Source: Takashimella koratensis
Taxonomy: Eukaryota; Basidiomycota; Tremellomycetes; Trichosporonales; Tetragoniomycetaceae
Length of the DNA: 64,000 nt
Reading direction: 5' to 3'
Assembly: GCA_003116875.1 (NCBI GenBank)
Contig: BCKT01000013.1
Span: forward strand, 939,622-1,003,621
Part shown: positions 27,007-39,085 of the stretch, in pieces
Layout of the letters: every line of letters starts with the position of its first letter
How positions within the stretch are numbered: the stretch's first letter is position 1
Made by a program: the position numbers and the translations under genes
The notes under the pieces: model-generated
Databases searched by the model: none
What the model was told of the DNA's origin: nothing
Seen by the model: only the letters and a program-made list of their open reading frames with translations

Positions 27007-29080
27007 GTGATACAAGCAGTTGAAGTGGTCAGAGTGAGGTGAGGTGTGAGGGGAAAGGAAGAAGGTGGGGAAGTAGGGAATGAAAGGTGGTGATGAGGTC
27101 GTCTGATCGTGAGAGCGCCAGCGAGGGCGGGTCCTGCCTTTTCGTCAACCACGAAGAATACGAGAACAAGAACAAACACGAATCAAAGTGGTCCATCTAT
27201 AACGCCAGAGAAAGTACACGATCAATTTGTTGTTCACCAGTGAATGTTGTCTACCGATCAATACTGTAGTATCTGATAGCCAGCGTGTTGTATAGTATTA
27301 CTGTGTTCTATAGCGAAGAATACGTACAATGTGATGACAGGGCAATGATGACGAGATTCACACTGGTCGTCGACCTGAGCGGCGCGCTGAGACACAGGGG
27401 ATGTCAGTGATACCTGACATGGAATTGAATACCGGACTGCGATGCAACGACCGAAGACCCCGGCGTATCCCTGCCAAGCTCTTCGATTTCCAAAATTCTC
27501 TCTGTCTATTGGTCAAGAGCTCGAAGGAACCCGGTATATCGGGGTAGAATCGAGATCAAAGTTGAAGAGAGGAGCTGATTGGGTCGTTGAAGACTTGAGG
27601 CACGTTGTTCAGAATCAGCGGAGGATTGTCGTAGCCGCGCAGCGGAGCCTGTGGACCTACGTTGACGCTGGTTTTTTACTGTCCGGTCGGTGGGAACAGA
27701 TCTGATCCGATATTGTAGCTGCGGATGGACCGACCGTGGACATGTACGATCTGTATCCCTTTCTTTGCCCTGGGGCGAGTCGTGCTCTCCTGCCCAGGTA
27801 TCTTCGGATATCCGGACCTAGGCCCTACCTCAATTCACTTGCGCCAGGGCGGAGCAGACAGACTAGATTCAGAAACGTGTCTAAAAGGTCCAAGATTATC
27901 CATCCGTTTGATTCTTGAATCCTGAACGACGAGGACGGTGATTTTGACGTCGTCTACGTTTTCTCATCTTACGTCTTACCTCTTACCTCTTACGTCGTGG
28001 GGACGGAGGTAGGAGGTACGGTTTTACGACCTACAGATTGGAACTTGGGGACAGGAGAACTGATGACCGTGGTGGCGTTGAGGGAATCGAATACGCGAAA
28101 GAATCCGAGAAAAGGGTTCGAAACACAGCGCGCGACATTGCTTGAACAGCGAACATAGAGTTTCTCAGGTTGTACAAACCAGGACCAGAGTATTCGAGAG
28201 AAAGCTTCCTCAAGTTCTATGCAAGGTCAAGGTATGTAAAGACGAGTCTTACAAGCCCCTTACGTCCCATATCTACCTCTTGTCTTGAGTTCTTGGTGGT
28301 TTAGGGTTACATACGCTTGCCCCATGCCTCACCCTCTCTACCCTACCTTGGCGAGAAAGACAGCAGCTGAACACGTTCCGACTGATGGTGTTACCGCTGG
28401 AGCTACTGCGGAGTCGGCCATTCTCATCCTGCCCGACGTCTTTGTGCTCTCGATCTGGGTAAAAACCTCGACTTGGAAGCCGGTGCCTGTTCTGCAGGTC
28501 CGAGGCGTTCACAGCGTCGTCCATAGGGCCGGCCCGAGCTGGACTAAATCTTTGACTGGGGACCGGTCAATCTTCTTCGTCCTGGTGCTTTATCCGCCCC
28601 TGATCCAGCCTCTAGACAGGCGCCGTAATTCCAACGGTATTGCTCAGGACCACCTCACTCGAGTCTCAACCTATCAGTCCAATCATCATCCGCCCCCCAT
28701 GGCTCGTGGTCGCGCTCGAATTGGTCACCACTTTGGACACGTTCTTGACCCCGGCTCCCTGTGCTGTCCCTTTGGCTCCGGTCCGACTTGGTTTTTTTTC
28801 CGACAGCCGACTTTTTTTCGTTTTTCTCTTGCGCCTGTCTGCTCATGTCTCTTCCATCTCTACCTCACCACTGGACGGCTGGACTACTGATTCCTCCTGC
28901 TCATCTTGATGGACCGAGATCGAGGTTCTCACGGACTGCTCTCGGGCGGATGCCCAATACCGCAATGCCGGCAATTGCGGCCATGGGCGTGCACTCGTCA
29001 CATATAAATACCAACTAACCCATCGCACGTTCTCCCCAACCCACCCCTCTCTCTCCCTCACCCCTCGCCTCACCTTACCC
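27007..29080. other. 2-kb intergenic region, no gene supported
   Basis: No frame here shows a domain or consistent splice structure. A CTTACSTC-like unit repeats about four times near 27970-28000. The right end is the phosphatase promoter. Confidence 0.45.
29003..29010 (+). promoter_or_regulatory. TATA box of the acid phosphatase gene
   Basis: TATAAATA lies 71-78 bp upstream of the ATG at 29081, followed by a CT-rich leader, consistent with a TATA-driven, regulated fungal promoter. Confidence 0.55.
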
Positions 29081-31077
29081 ATGCTCGCTGCCACCCTTCT
29101 CACTCTCCTGCCTCTACTGGCTGCCGCCTCCCCCCTTCCAGGAAGCACCTCGTACGATGTCTTCCCGCCTACCAAGACTCTCGCCACCAACACTGCCGAG
29201 TTCCCTGGCGAGTCCGCTGTCGGGTACTTTGGAACCACCATCACCGGTGCTGAACCTATGGCTTTCCAGACCGCTCCCGCTACTCAGTTCCCCGACGTCC
29301 AAGACGCTTTCGGACCCCTCGTCCTCCCTGAAGCGGCAGATAACGATGATTTCTCCCCGATCACTTCCTGGGGTAACCTCGGACCTCGTTACTCCCTCCC
29401 TCGAGACACTTTTGGCCTCCCTTACGCGTCCCCGATCGCACCGGAGACATGTGAGCTCACCCAGGTGCACCTGCTCTTCCGCCACGGTTCGAGGTACCCT
29501 TCCGCTGGCGAGTCGCCGGGCCTCTTCGCTACCCGACTTGGCAGCGCAGCAGCAAACGGTACCTTCACGGGTACAGGGCCCCTCGCCTTCGTGAACAACT
29601 GGAAGTACACACTCGGTCAGGATATTCTCAACGCTTTCGGTCGCCAACAGTGCTACGAGCTCGGTGTCCGCTCTCGCATGGCCTACGGTCACCTCCTCAA
29701 CAACTTTACCGAGGCAAACACCCTCCCCGTGGTGAGTGGACCTGATCGAGCGGCGCTCAGGACAATTTCCTTGCTTGATTCGCTATGAAGAGATATGCTG
29801 ACATGACCAGTTCCGCACCGGTAGCCAAGACCGCATGGTCGAGACCCTACAGGCCTTTGGCCAGGGCTTTTTCGGCCGCGACAGCGAGAAGCAGTTCAAC
29901 ATGCTGATTGAAATCGAGGGCTCGGGCTTCAACGACACAGAGTGTGAGTTGGTCGAGGTACCCTTCTTCCCAATCTCTTCCGTATTTTTCGTAGCCTCCA
30001 ACTCTCCCTCTGAGGAGGCAGACACCAAACCCGTGACCTGACTTGCTGACTGCCCCAGCCCCGTCCAACACCTGCGCTGCCGGGTTTGCCAAGGACTACG
30101 CCTACGCCGCGACCCTTTCCGCCCAATTCGTTGCGACCGCCTTCAACTCTACCGCTCAGCGCCTCGCTCCCCACGTTTCCGGGGGTTACAAGCTCACCTC
30201 TACCGACGCTTACGCGATGATCAATACCTGCGCTTACGAGACTATTTCCCTGGGTTACTCCAAGTTTTGCAACCTCTTCACCGAGGAGGACTTTAAGAAC
30301 TTTGCCTACTCATTCGACCTTCTCTTCTACTATGGTTTCGGACCGGGCGCGCACACCGGTGCCGCCCTCGGTAAAGGATGGGTCGAGGAGCTCGTCTCTC
30401 GCCTTACCAACACCCGAATCACTACTTTCGACTCGTCGACCAACAAGACGCTCGAGAATGACCCGTACTTCCCCCTCGGCGACTCTATCTACGGTACGTC
30501 CTTGCTCCGACCCTCCAAACCAACTTGACCATGGAAATAAGCCTCTTGCTAACCTCTGTTAGCCGACGCTACGCACGACGCGTACATGAGCGTCATTTAC
30601 ACCGCGCTCAACCTCACCGCTGTCGACGCGTACGGTGCCCTCCCCCTCCTCTCCCGCCCGACCGCCCAGTCGTTCGCATCGTCCCGTATCGTCCCCTTCA
30701 ACTCCAACATGGTCGTCCAGGTCATGAGCTGCGCCAACACCACCCAGCCCCAGATGCGTTTCATCATGTAAGTAGCCCTCTGTCCCACCGTGTCCTGCTC
30801 ACACCCACCTCTTGTTCTTGACTTTGGCTAACTCTTGCAGCAACGACGCCGTCGTCCCTCTTGACAAGACCTACTCCGGCTGCGCGTCCAACCCAGACGG
30901 TCTCTGTGCGGTCCCTACCGTCGTTGCGGGTATCAACAAGCGTCTTGCCCAGATCGACTTCAACTACGCCTGCAGTGAGTCTTCCCATCCTGGCTTTCAA
31001 TCCAAGACCCTCGGCTGACCTATTCAGACGGTAACTGGACCATCAACGGTGCTTCCGACCGTAACGGTCTCCCGTAA
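29081..31077 (+). CDS. Secreted histidine acid phosphatase / phytase-like
   Basis: Six exons (29081-29731, 29811-29943, 30059-30493, 30563-30767, 30841-30974, 31028-31077) encode 535 residues. The first 16-18 residues (MLAATLLTLLPLLAAAS) are a signal peptide. The histidine acid phosphatase signature RHGSRYP is at 134-140, with His135 the expected phospho-accepting nucleophile, and ATHDAYM near 410 supplies the HD proton-donor motif (H411-D412). Several Asn-X-Ser/Thr sites and paired cysteines fit a secreted glycoprotein. Such enzymes release phosphate from phosphomonoesters, and some act on phytate; the sequence does not decide the substrate. A TATA box precedes it. Phosphate-starvation control is plausible, but I saw no clear Pho4-type site cluster. 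Confidence 0.92.
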
Positions 31078-31658
31078 ACCCCAAGGGTGAACGAAGAGAC
31101 TGGTCAAGCTAAAACCCACACGAAGAACGTTGGTGTTCATGGGACAATTCTGCTTCGGTGTTTGCGGACAGGCTGTGTTATACTCACGAGATGTCAGGGG
31201 ACATAGAGAAGAAGCACATATAGATATATACATATAATACAAACAGTGAGGGTCGTAGATGACCCTCCACGCTCGTCCGAGGATGCAAGACTGCAGGCCC
31301 ACTAGGAAAGCGGCATCCGTGTCCGCACCACAGCGAGTCTACCTTTCCGCCCATCCGCCCTTCCACCTTTCTCTCAGTCACCTTTACCTCCGCTCCAGTC
31401 CTTGCAACGACGTGCTATCCTAAACGAACGAATCACTCTTATACAAGACGGACTGGCGAATCCGTAGTGTCCTCATCGAACTCTGAACCTGAGAATCACC
31501 GTATCCAGTCCGGGTCGGTGAAATCCGTCCCGAATGCCGACGGACATTTTAAATCGTGCTTGTTGTTTTTTCTTCACTCGCTCCATTGCATCTCATCTCA
31601 TCCCATCTCTTCGTCGTTCGATCCATGCCCAGCTCACCTGTGCTATAGCCCACCTACC
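31078..31658. other. Intergenic region between phosphatase and RCH1
   Basis: This stretch contains the phosphatase 3' end, with AT-rich ATAGATATATACATATAATAC near 31222, and the promoter/leader of the downstream transporter. No gene is seen. Confidence 0.45.
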
Positions 31659-33140
31659 ATGTCCGCCCCGCCCGGTGCCTCTCCGCGCTCGGTGTCATCC
31701 ACCCCGTCTTCCCCTTCTTCCCCTCTACCAGCGTCGCCCGGGTCCAAACCCCCCTCATACACCACACCCCCACCTCAGCGGCGAAACCCGATCGTCCGCT
31801 TCATCCTCTCAACCCTCTCTTTCCTCCTCTCGCAATGGATGCTCATCGGGATGGGTATCTTTGTCATCCTCGCTTGGCTCTTCCCCTCTGTCGGGAAACG
31901 TGGTGGCGCCGTCGCTTCTCAATGGACCATCACCTACGCAGCCGTCATCGTCATCTTCCTCATCTCTGGCCTCTCCTTACCGTTTGATAAACTCGTGAAA
32001 CACGCGCGAAACATCCGTTTACACGCGGTGGTTCAAATCATGTCGTTCCTCTTCACCCCGGCGATCTTCTTCGCTATCGCCTGCGCAGCGAAGACTAACT
32101 CGAACATCGAAGTGGCCACGCTCGTTGGACTCGTCGCGACTGGGTGTTTACCAACAACAATCAACTCCAACGTCGTCATGACTCGCCAAGCTGGCGGGGA
32201 CGAAGCAGCTACAACGGTCTCTGTCACGCTCGGCAACTTCTTAGGACCCTTTATCACCCCGCTCCTCATCACGAGGCTTTACCTCCCCGCTGTGGCCGAG
32301 TTTCACCCCTGGATCCCCTCGGACGCGCTCGACGACCTCCCCGCGCTGTATCGAAGCGTTATGATGCAAATGGGCCTCACCGTCTTCGTCCCTCTCGCAG
32401 TCGGTCAGGTGATTCGCGCCATCTGGACTAAACAGGTCGCCTGGGTTTTGACTACCTTCCGGCTAGCCAAATTTGGCTCGGTTTGTCTACTCCTTCTTGT
32501 CTGGTAAGTCTTGGCCTCTCTCTTGGCACCATGCTGTGTTTGCTAACTGTTTCCTTTCAGGGCAACATTCTGCAACGCTTTCGCTTCTCAATCTTTACAA
32601 ACCCTCAACACCCCTTCGATCATCTTCAACATCTTCGTCAACCTCGCATTGTGTATCTTCTTCACCGTTCTCTCCTTCTTCATCGCTCGCCCACCTCTTT
32701 TCCTAAACCGCCTCTCCCCTCGGATCTTCAAACGAGTCGACAAGCGCGAAGCTATTGCCATTTGCTTTTGCGCACCAGCAAAGACACAGGCACTAGGGAT
32801 CCCGCTGATTACGGCAATGTACCACGCCGAGAGCGATCAGGTGCGGTCAGCGATTCAGGTGCCGATGGTGTTGTATACGGCGGAACAGATCTTGGTTGGC
32901 CAAGTGATGGTGTGGCTGTTCAAGCGGTGGTTAAAGCAGGGAGAGGAGGGAGAAGGACTTGAGGTGGATGCAGGGGAAGGCAATGTAGCAGAGGTCGATG
33001 AGGGAGACCAAGGGGTTGCAGAGAGAGGGCTCGGGAAGATGGTGAGTAGAGGTGGTGAGCTAGGCGAGGAGAGAGAAGAGGTTCGAGCCGAGGGCAGAGG
33101 TCATGAGCTTCAAGTTGTACACAGTCTCGACAAGGATTAG
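31659..33140 (+). CDS. RCH1: RCH1/SLC10A7-like membrane transporter (SBF-like CPA family)
   Basis: Two exons (31659-32503 and 32561-33140; TGG codon split by the intron) give 474 residues. A Pro/Ser-rich cytosolic N-terminus of about 45 residues is followed by roughly ten hydrophobic helices starting FILSTLSFLLSQWMLIGM. Family hallmarks are GLSLPFDKL, ATGCLPTTINSNVVMT, AGGDEAATTVSVTLGN, CFCAPAKTQALGIPLI and VPMVLYTAEQILVGQ. In Candida and Saccharomyces Rch1 is a plasma-membrane negative regulator of cytosolic calcium uptake; vertebrate SLC10A7 has a related role. The C-terminal tail (from about 405) is long and very rich in Glu, Gly and Val, unlike the short human tail, and may be regulatory. 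The start has a good context (CTACCATGTCC). Confidence 0.88.
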
Positions 33141-33304
33141 GCGTTTCCTTTATCTTTCAATGAGTGTAGCACTATCTTCGATCTATCTTATCTTGACACA
33201 TGGTTCCTAGACCGCTAGAGATATGCATTGACATGCATCATTCACCGGCACTCCTGTCTCGCTGAACCGTTTGGTCCTCATTCGGAACGAATCTACCGTC
33301 GATA

Positions 33305-34233
33305 TCAAAGAAAGGCCGTTATCCAGTTTGCAGCCTGTTGCTTTGCCAGTTCCATTTGCCTCTTCTGTATCAGCACCGAAGGGTCGGCACGCAGTGCGAA
33401 CCCATGTAAAGTTCCGCCATAGAGAGTGATCTGGTACTCTCCTCCTCGATCACGCAGTATCAGTTCCGCTTCGTGTCGAGCTGTCGCTGAGAAATGGTCA
33501 TCCATCTCTGCAAAAGCCTCAGCGTTCAGTCACTCTGTCACCGACCTCAGAGCATTAACAAGTCGTCACTCACCCGCAGCAGCGATCGATAGCGGACTAG
33601 TGCTCGCTTGGAGCTCTTTGCTGGTCACCAACGTTGGATGAGCGATGAAACCTGCGTCGAAGAGACCTCTTTGGAGGAACCGTACGACATACTTGGCCTA
33701 GAAAATTACGATTTACAAATGGAAAGGGACTCAGCTTATGAATTTTGTGAGGTGAACGCAAGAGACAGACTCACACCGATGCAGAATCCCATACCGCCGA
33801 CTTTGTCAATCCCAAACTCCTCTCTGACGGCTGTGATAACTGCCCGCACGATCGGGTCGATCGCCTCTTCGTTATGCCTCACGAGCCAGGCGGGTATATT
33901 GAAACCCTCTGGCAAGTTGAGCGGCATATCATCATGTCCGAACAAGTCTGGGACGATTGCGAGAAAACCCTCGGAAGCGAAGTGGTCTGCGAGGCTTTGG
34001 ATGTTCGGGAACCGAGAGCCGAGGGCGTCTGGGAGGAGGATCACAGCTGACTTTGTATCGGTTTTGGGAGAAGAGACGTAGGCGTCAACTGCAAAGAGAC
34101 AAGGGTTAGCGTCTTGTAGAGTGGTATCCTGGCTTGAATTACCTGAGCCAATGGTTCGTTCTTCGCCACGAGGGGAAGCGGCGTGCTTTGTCCCAGCCAT
34201 ACACGTAGCGTCACATGGTTTTCCAGTGTCCAT
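33305..34233 (-). CDS. Dienelactone hydrolase family protein
   Basis: Four minus-strand exons (34233-34143, 34088-33775, 33697-33574, 33507-33305) give 243 residues, normal for this alpha/beta hydrolase family. The nucleophile elbow is GGMGFCIG with Cys133 in place of serine, as in dienelactone hydrolases; EMDDHF (about 177-182) supplies the acidic residue and YGGTLHGFALR the catalytic His211. AVILLPDALGSRFPNIQSLA is the first strand and oxyanion region. Classical members hydrolyse dienelactone in chloroaromatic breakdown, but fungal paralogues usually have unknown ester substrates, so the function here is open. It is convergent with RCH1 and divergent from the MFS gene. Confidence 0.9.
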
Positions 34234-34558
34234 CGTTTGATCGATACCAGTGATGAGTGAGCTTCAAGGATAAGTCTGTAGTCTTAGTCGTCAGAGTGGG
34301 TGTCACTCGACCCACGTTCCTCCCGTATTTGAACTCCACTGATCAATCGTGCTTCAATCAGCTCGCCGGCAGACCTCGTTTGCATCGTCAGACCGCCATA
34401 GCCACCTCGGAACTCCGGACAAAAGATGCCCAAAGGAGTAATGAATTTCTGAAACTCCGGCTGCCAGAGACGGACCCGGATGACGCGATGGCCGGTTATA
34501 AGCCGCTCAGGATTTTGGACAGCTTCAGCCCCAACTTCAGCCGCGATCCGCTCTTTCT
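34234..34558. other. Divergent promoter between dienelactone hydrolase and MFS genes
   Basis: These 325 bp separate two divergent starts and must hold both promoters. I see no TATA box or obvious shared operator. Confidence 0.4.
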
Positions 34559-36190
34559 ATGTCTCCTCCTTCCTCACTCACAGCTCCATCCTCGACTGGT
34601 CCTTCTGAAGTCACGAACGATGCATACCCACCAGACGGCCGCGAAGGCACGTGTCCCACTCCGTCGCCTACGTCGCGGGACCCAACCCCACCAAACACGG
34701 CCTTCACGCACCGCCAAAAACTCGCCATCGTCGTCTTGGCAAGTGTATCCGCAACGTTCTCCGGATTCGCGTCTAACATCTACTTTCCCGCCATCCCGAC
34801 CATGGCCAGCGATCTCCACACCTCGGTTGAGAACATAAATCTCACCGTTACGTCGTACATGATCTTCCAGGCGATCTCACCGACACTATGGGGGTGAGTT
34901 TAATAGCTCGAGAGATCAAAGATATCAAGCTGATTTGGTTTGGTGCTGATTGTGCTACCAGGGCGTTGTCCGATGTAGCCGGGAGGCGCGTGGTGCTCAT
35001 CTCTACCTTGGTCGTCTTCTTCTCGGCGTGCATAGGCCTTGCTTTGACAGATCACTACTACCAGCTCGTCATCCTTCGCTGCCTCCAAAGCACCGGAAGC
35101 GCTAGCACTATCGCCATCGGCGCCGGCACGATTGGCGATATCACCACCCGAGAGGAGCGAGGCGGATACATGGGCTGGTTCCAAACAGGGCTCTTGCTCC
35201 CTCTTGGTGAGTAGTGAGCAAACACCTAGCTCATACCCAGCAATCGGTCCCATTCTTGGCGGAGTATTCGCCCAGACTCTAGGCTGGCGAGCGATCTTCT
35301 GGTTCCTCACCATCTACGCCGGAATCTACCTCGTCATTCTTATTCTCTTCTTCCCCGAAACACTCCGAGTTATCGTTGGCAACGGCTCAATCCCTCCTCC
35401 TCGTTACTCTCGTGCGCCATTCGAACGATTCGTCGCCTCTCGGCAACATAACAAATCACCAACCAAATTCCCTTCCCGCCTCCGGATCGACTTTGTCGCG
35501 CCCATTCGAATTCTCTTCGTACCTGAGGTCTTTGTCGTCCTCTTCTTCCTCTCAATCCACTACGCGACGTGGCAAATGACTATTACCGCCCAATCTTCCC
35601 TCTTCTCTTCCACCTACGGTCTGACCGAGATCCAGATCGGCCTCACCTTCCTCAGTAACGGGTTCGGGTGCCTCCTCGGGACATTCGCGACAGGAAGGAT
35701 TCTCGACTACGAGTATCAGCGCATCAAGCGATCGTTCACTGGTCTGCCAGAGGACTTTCCCATCGAGAACGCGAGGTTGAGAACTGTCTGGCTGTGGGCA
35801 CCAATGCAGTGGGCATCTGTCCTTCTCTTTGGCTGGACCCTAGACAAACACGTTCACGAAGCTGCTCCTATCGTCGCTGGTTTTCTTCTCGCTTGGTCCG
35901 CCATGTCCACCCAGTCTGTGATAACCACGTTCCTCGTCGACATTTTTCCGAAAAAGAGCGCTTCAGCAACAGCAGCCCTCAACCTCGCCCGATGCCTAAT
36001 GGGTGCCGGAGCGACCGCTTCAGTCACACCGACGATCGATAAGATAGGGGTCGGGTGGACGTTCACATTGTGGACGGGGCTGATGGCGGCTTCGATGTCG
36101 TCGGTGGCGGTACAGATGCGGTATGGAGCCATCTGGCGGAAGCGGAGAGAGGAACGTGAGAGTAGGGAGGAAGATGCCGATAGAGCTTGA
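34559..36190 (+). CDS. MFS transporter, DHA1 drug:H+ antiporter type
   Basis: Three exons (34559-34893, 34962-35206, 35241-36190) give 509 residues; the second intron is only 34 nt. A hydrophilic Pro/Thr-rich N-terminus leads into about twelve transmembrane helices beginning LAIVVLASVSATFSGFASNI. Motif A, GALSDVAGRR (112-121), follows helix 2. Helix 4 has LRCLQSTGSASTIAIGAG, the loop before helix 5 GDITTREERGGYMG, and helix 5 AIGPILGGVFAQTLGWR, the motif C region typical of exporters of the QDR/TPO/AQR group. The membrane-inserted C-terminal half ends in an Arg/Glu-rich tail. It probably exports small organic compounds or polyamines at the plasma membrane; the substrate cannot be deduced. Confidence 0.9.
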
Positions 36191-36456
36191 TCCAGAGACT
36201 GCTGTAGAATACCTGTCTAGAATCTGTTGGCTATGCATGGACCTTCTCTCACCTCCTACTTTGCTATGTGTGTCTCGAGAGCCCCCATCCTGACTTAACT
36301 CACGACAATTAGAGCCACCAAGATGAGACTATGGAGGTCACGTGACCCAGATCGTCGTCAACATCTCCACCTCGAACTTTGCCGCCATCTCATCGTCCTG
36401 CCATCGATCCATCATCCACCTTGAACATCCCCTATACTTGATAACGACTCGCAACC

Positions 36457-39085
36457 ATGCTCGACGACGACGCGGATCTCGCGCTACTGGTGGGTACCTG
36501 GCCGTGCCTTTGTCCTGCTGGCCCGCTGGTTCTATGGAACCGCGTCGTCTTGTTCTCCAATTTGGCTCTGGCCAACGCTCCACCCGAGTTTACGCTGACA
36601 TCCCACAGGACCAGCACCTGATCAAGACCAACCTCCTCAGTCAGCGGATGACCAGTGAGTTGAGCTGTGTTCTTGACAACTGGTACTAGCTCATCATCCC
36701 CGCAGGCATCCTCGCGCAGCTGGATTCCCGGTTGTCTCGGCTGGACAAAACGATCGCGCCCCTCGGTCTGCAAAAGTTGACCGCTAAAGTGTCCAGTGCG
36801 TTTCCTGTTACCCAAATCATCTCAAGCACGTACAGATACTGACAACTCGCAGAGATCGAATCCGCCATCGATGTCGTCTCCCCAGGCTCATCTGCTCCGC
36901 AACAGAGCTTCGCACCCGCGCCCAAAGCCCCGACCCAAGCCCCTCGCGGCGGGCATTCCCTCGAACCCATCTCCACCGCACCAGCAAAGCTCGCCCATGT
37001 ATCCCAGGGCTCGACGCTTAGCCCCGTCACCTCGGCTGCTCCGACACGCACCGCTTCGCCAGCAGACGAGTCGGCGCTGTTGACTCGTGGACCTGACATC
37101 ATGGCTATTGGGGAGTACTTTGCTGCGATGGACAGCGTGGTTGGGGACTTGGAGAGGATGTGGAAGGGATATACGGAAGGACGAGGGGGCGCTCGTGAAG
37201 CAGGCGTCAAGGATCTGGTGAGTGGTTGTGTCTTGTGTGTTTGCTAAATCGTGTTTAGTCGAGGCTAGTTGAGATTGGCTTCAACGGACTAGCGCAGTTG
37301 TTCTTGCAACTGGCGCGAGATGGCTCTGGGCGCGTCTTTGATCCAGAGGCACTCATCTCCACTGGTAAGCACATCCTAATACATGCACGCAGAGCTGCAC
37401 TGACATCATCCAGGCCCACCAACACCAAACAACTACTTCCCTACTCTCCCAACGCTCGTCCCCATCTCATCCAAACTCATCAACCTACTCCACCCACCGC
37501 CAAACGCACCGACTCCGAAGACGGAAGAAGTACTCGACCCGCTCTTCGCCGACTGCATCGCGCAGCTGGCCGCCTCGCGTGGGGACTGGATGTGTCGCGG
37601 GTTCCGCAGTATGGTCGCGCGTGCTGAGGAGGTGGATGAGGGAGGCATCTGGGACTCGAGTGCTGGTGGGGATAAGGTTAAGATCCTGTGCGGCATGTGG
37701 GACGCGCTCGTTGTTGTCATTGAGGTGAGCAGAGCTATAATCTGTGAGAAAAGCTCAAGCTGACCCGCTCTAGGCCGAGACACTTTGGATTATTGCGCTT
37801 TTCCCATCCAACCCTCCATCCTCGCTGCTCAGCCAAACCTTGTCCCGACCGGTTTCCTTGCTATCCAACACCTTGCAACCGGTCCTCGCCACTCTCAAGC
37901 GATCCCTCACCTCGCACACCTTCCTCGCTCTCGACATGTACGCATCTCTGCTTCGCGTGCAGCAGTCACTCGAAACCTCACTCACCAAGTGTCTGTCAAT
38001 GCTGCGCGCGCCGGCATCCGAGTTCCGAGAAATCTTGTCGTCACTGAACGCGACGCTCGCTACCCTCCGCAGCCTTGTCCTCAGGTCGTTTCCCGAGATG
38101 CTGGTCGATATCAGGTCACCGCCACGGGACCAGAGCCCGACTTCGTCCATTGCGGAGATGACGCATACCGTTTTGGGATACCTTGAGGCTCTGCCGAGGT
38201 TTGAGCAAGTTGTCGACGGGCTTTTACGCAGCTCGCATGCGGAGAGGAGTTGGTTGATGGGTGCAAACGAGCCGCCAAGCTCTGTGCGAAGTGCCGCCGA
38301 AGAAGGTGGCGTCGTTAACCTTTACGTTGGTGAGTGAGGACTCGGATTGGTTCGGGACTCTGCTAATCATATGCAGCCGATGTACTGGGGACGTTGATCA
38401 TCCACCTCGAACAGCGAGCCAGAACCATGCGGAAACCAATTGGTCCGGCGTTCCTGCTCAACAACTGTGCGTCACGCTTGAATGATCCTAAAATCACAAG
38501 CTGACACTAAATTAGTGTCTCACATCCGCAACACCACATCCTCGTTCAACTCTGACATCATCGGTCCTGGTGCCGAGGATATGCTGAACAAGTCTTTCCG
38601 AGATGCCAAAGGGTGGGTTATATTTCTTCCGACGATATGAATCAGATCCACACATTGCTAACTCTCTTCCAGACAATACATCTCCGAGTGGACAGCTCTC
38701 ACATCACTCCTACTCCCTGCTCAACCGCGGTTCAACGCTATGCACCCCACCGGCGCCGAACGACAAGGTCTTAAAGACGCCTCGGTAGCCTTCTTCGACC
38801 GGCTTGCAGAGATCGAGGGCACGGTCAGGCAGTACCCTCTTAGCCGACAAGACCCAGACCTGCGCGACCGTGTCGGTGGGGAAGTCGCGGAAGTCGTTGG
38901 CGGAGGTTACAAGCTCTTCCATGGACGGTGTCAGGGTAAAGGTCTTGAGAAGTGTAAGTCGAGTCTTTGGTATGCGGTCTATTATTTTCAGCGCTCGGCG
39001 AAGAGCTTGCTAACAGTCCTTGGTCACAGACCTCCGCATGTCACCCGAGGAATTGACAAGGCGGGTACAGTCAGTCTTCCGGTGA
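36457..39085 (+). CDS. EXO70: Exocyst complex subunit EXO70
   Basis: Eleven exons (36457-36489, 36609-36654, 36706-36795, 36853-37217, 37259-37364, 37414-37724, 37774-38329, 38377-38466, 38516-38612, 38673-38953, 39030-39085) give 676 residues. The N-terminus is helical with the Exo70-like ILAQLDSRLSRLDKTIAPL. Later blocks fit the helical-bundle rod: IAEMTHTVLGYLEALPRFEQ, ADVLGTLIIHLEQRARTM, IGPAFLLNNLSHI and MSPEELTRRVQSVFR at the C-terminus. Exo70 is one of eight exocyst subunits tethering secretory vesicles to the plasma membrane at sites of polarised growth, binding PI(4,5)P2 and Rho GTPases. The C-terminus is shorter in basic residues than I would expect of a lipid-binding end. A CACGTG box lies at 36339-36344, about 115 bp upstream of the start. 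Confidence 0.9.

Noticed and set aside
28285..28890. 201-codon frame upstream of the phosphatase
   Set aside because: It lacks an ATG start and a domain and overlaps the promoter; its composition looks random.
36432..37210. Long frames antisense to EXO70
   Set aside because: They overlap EXO70 exons and introns without domain content.
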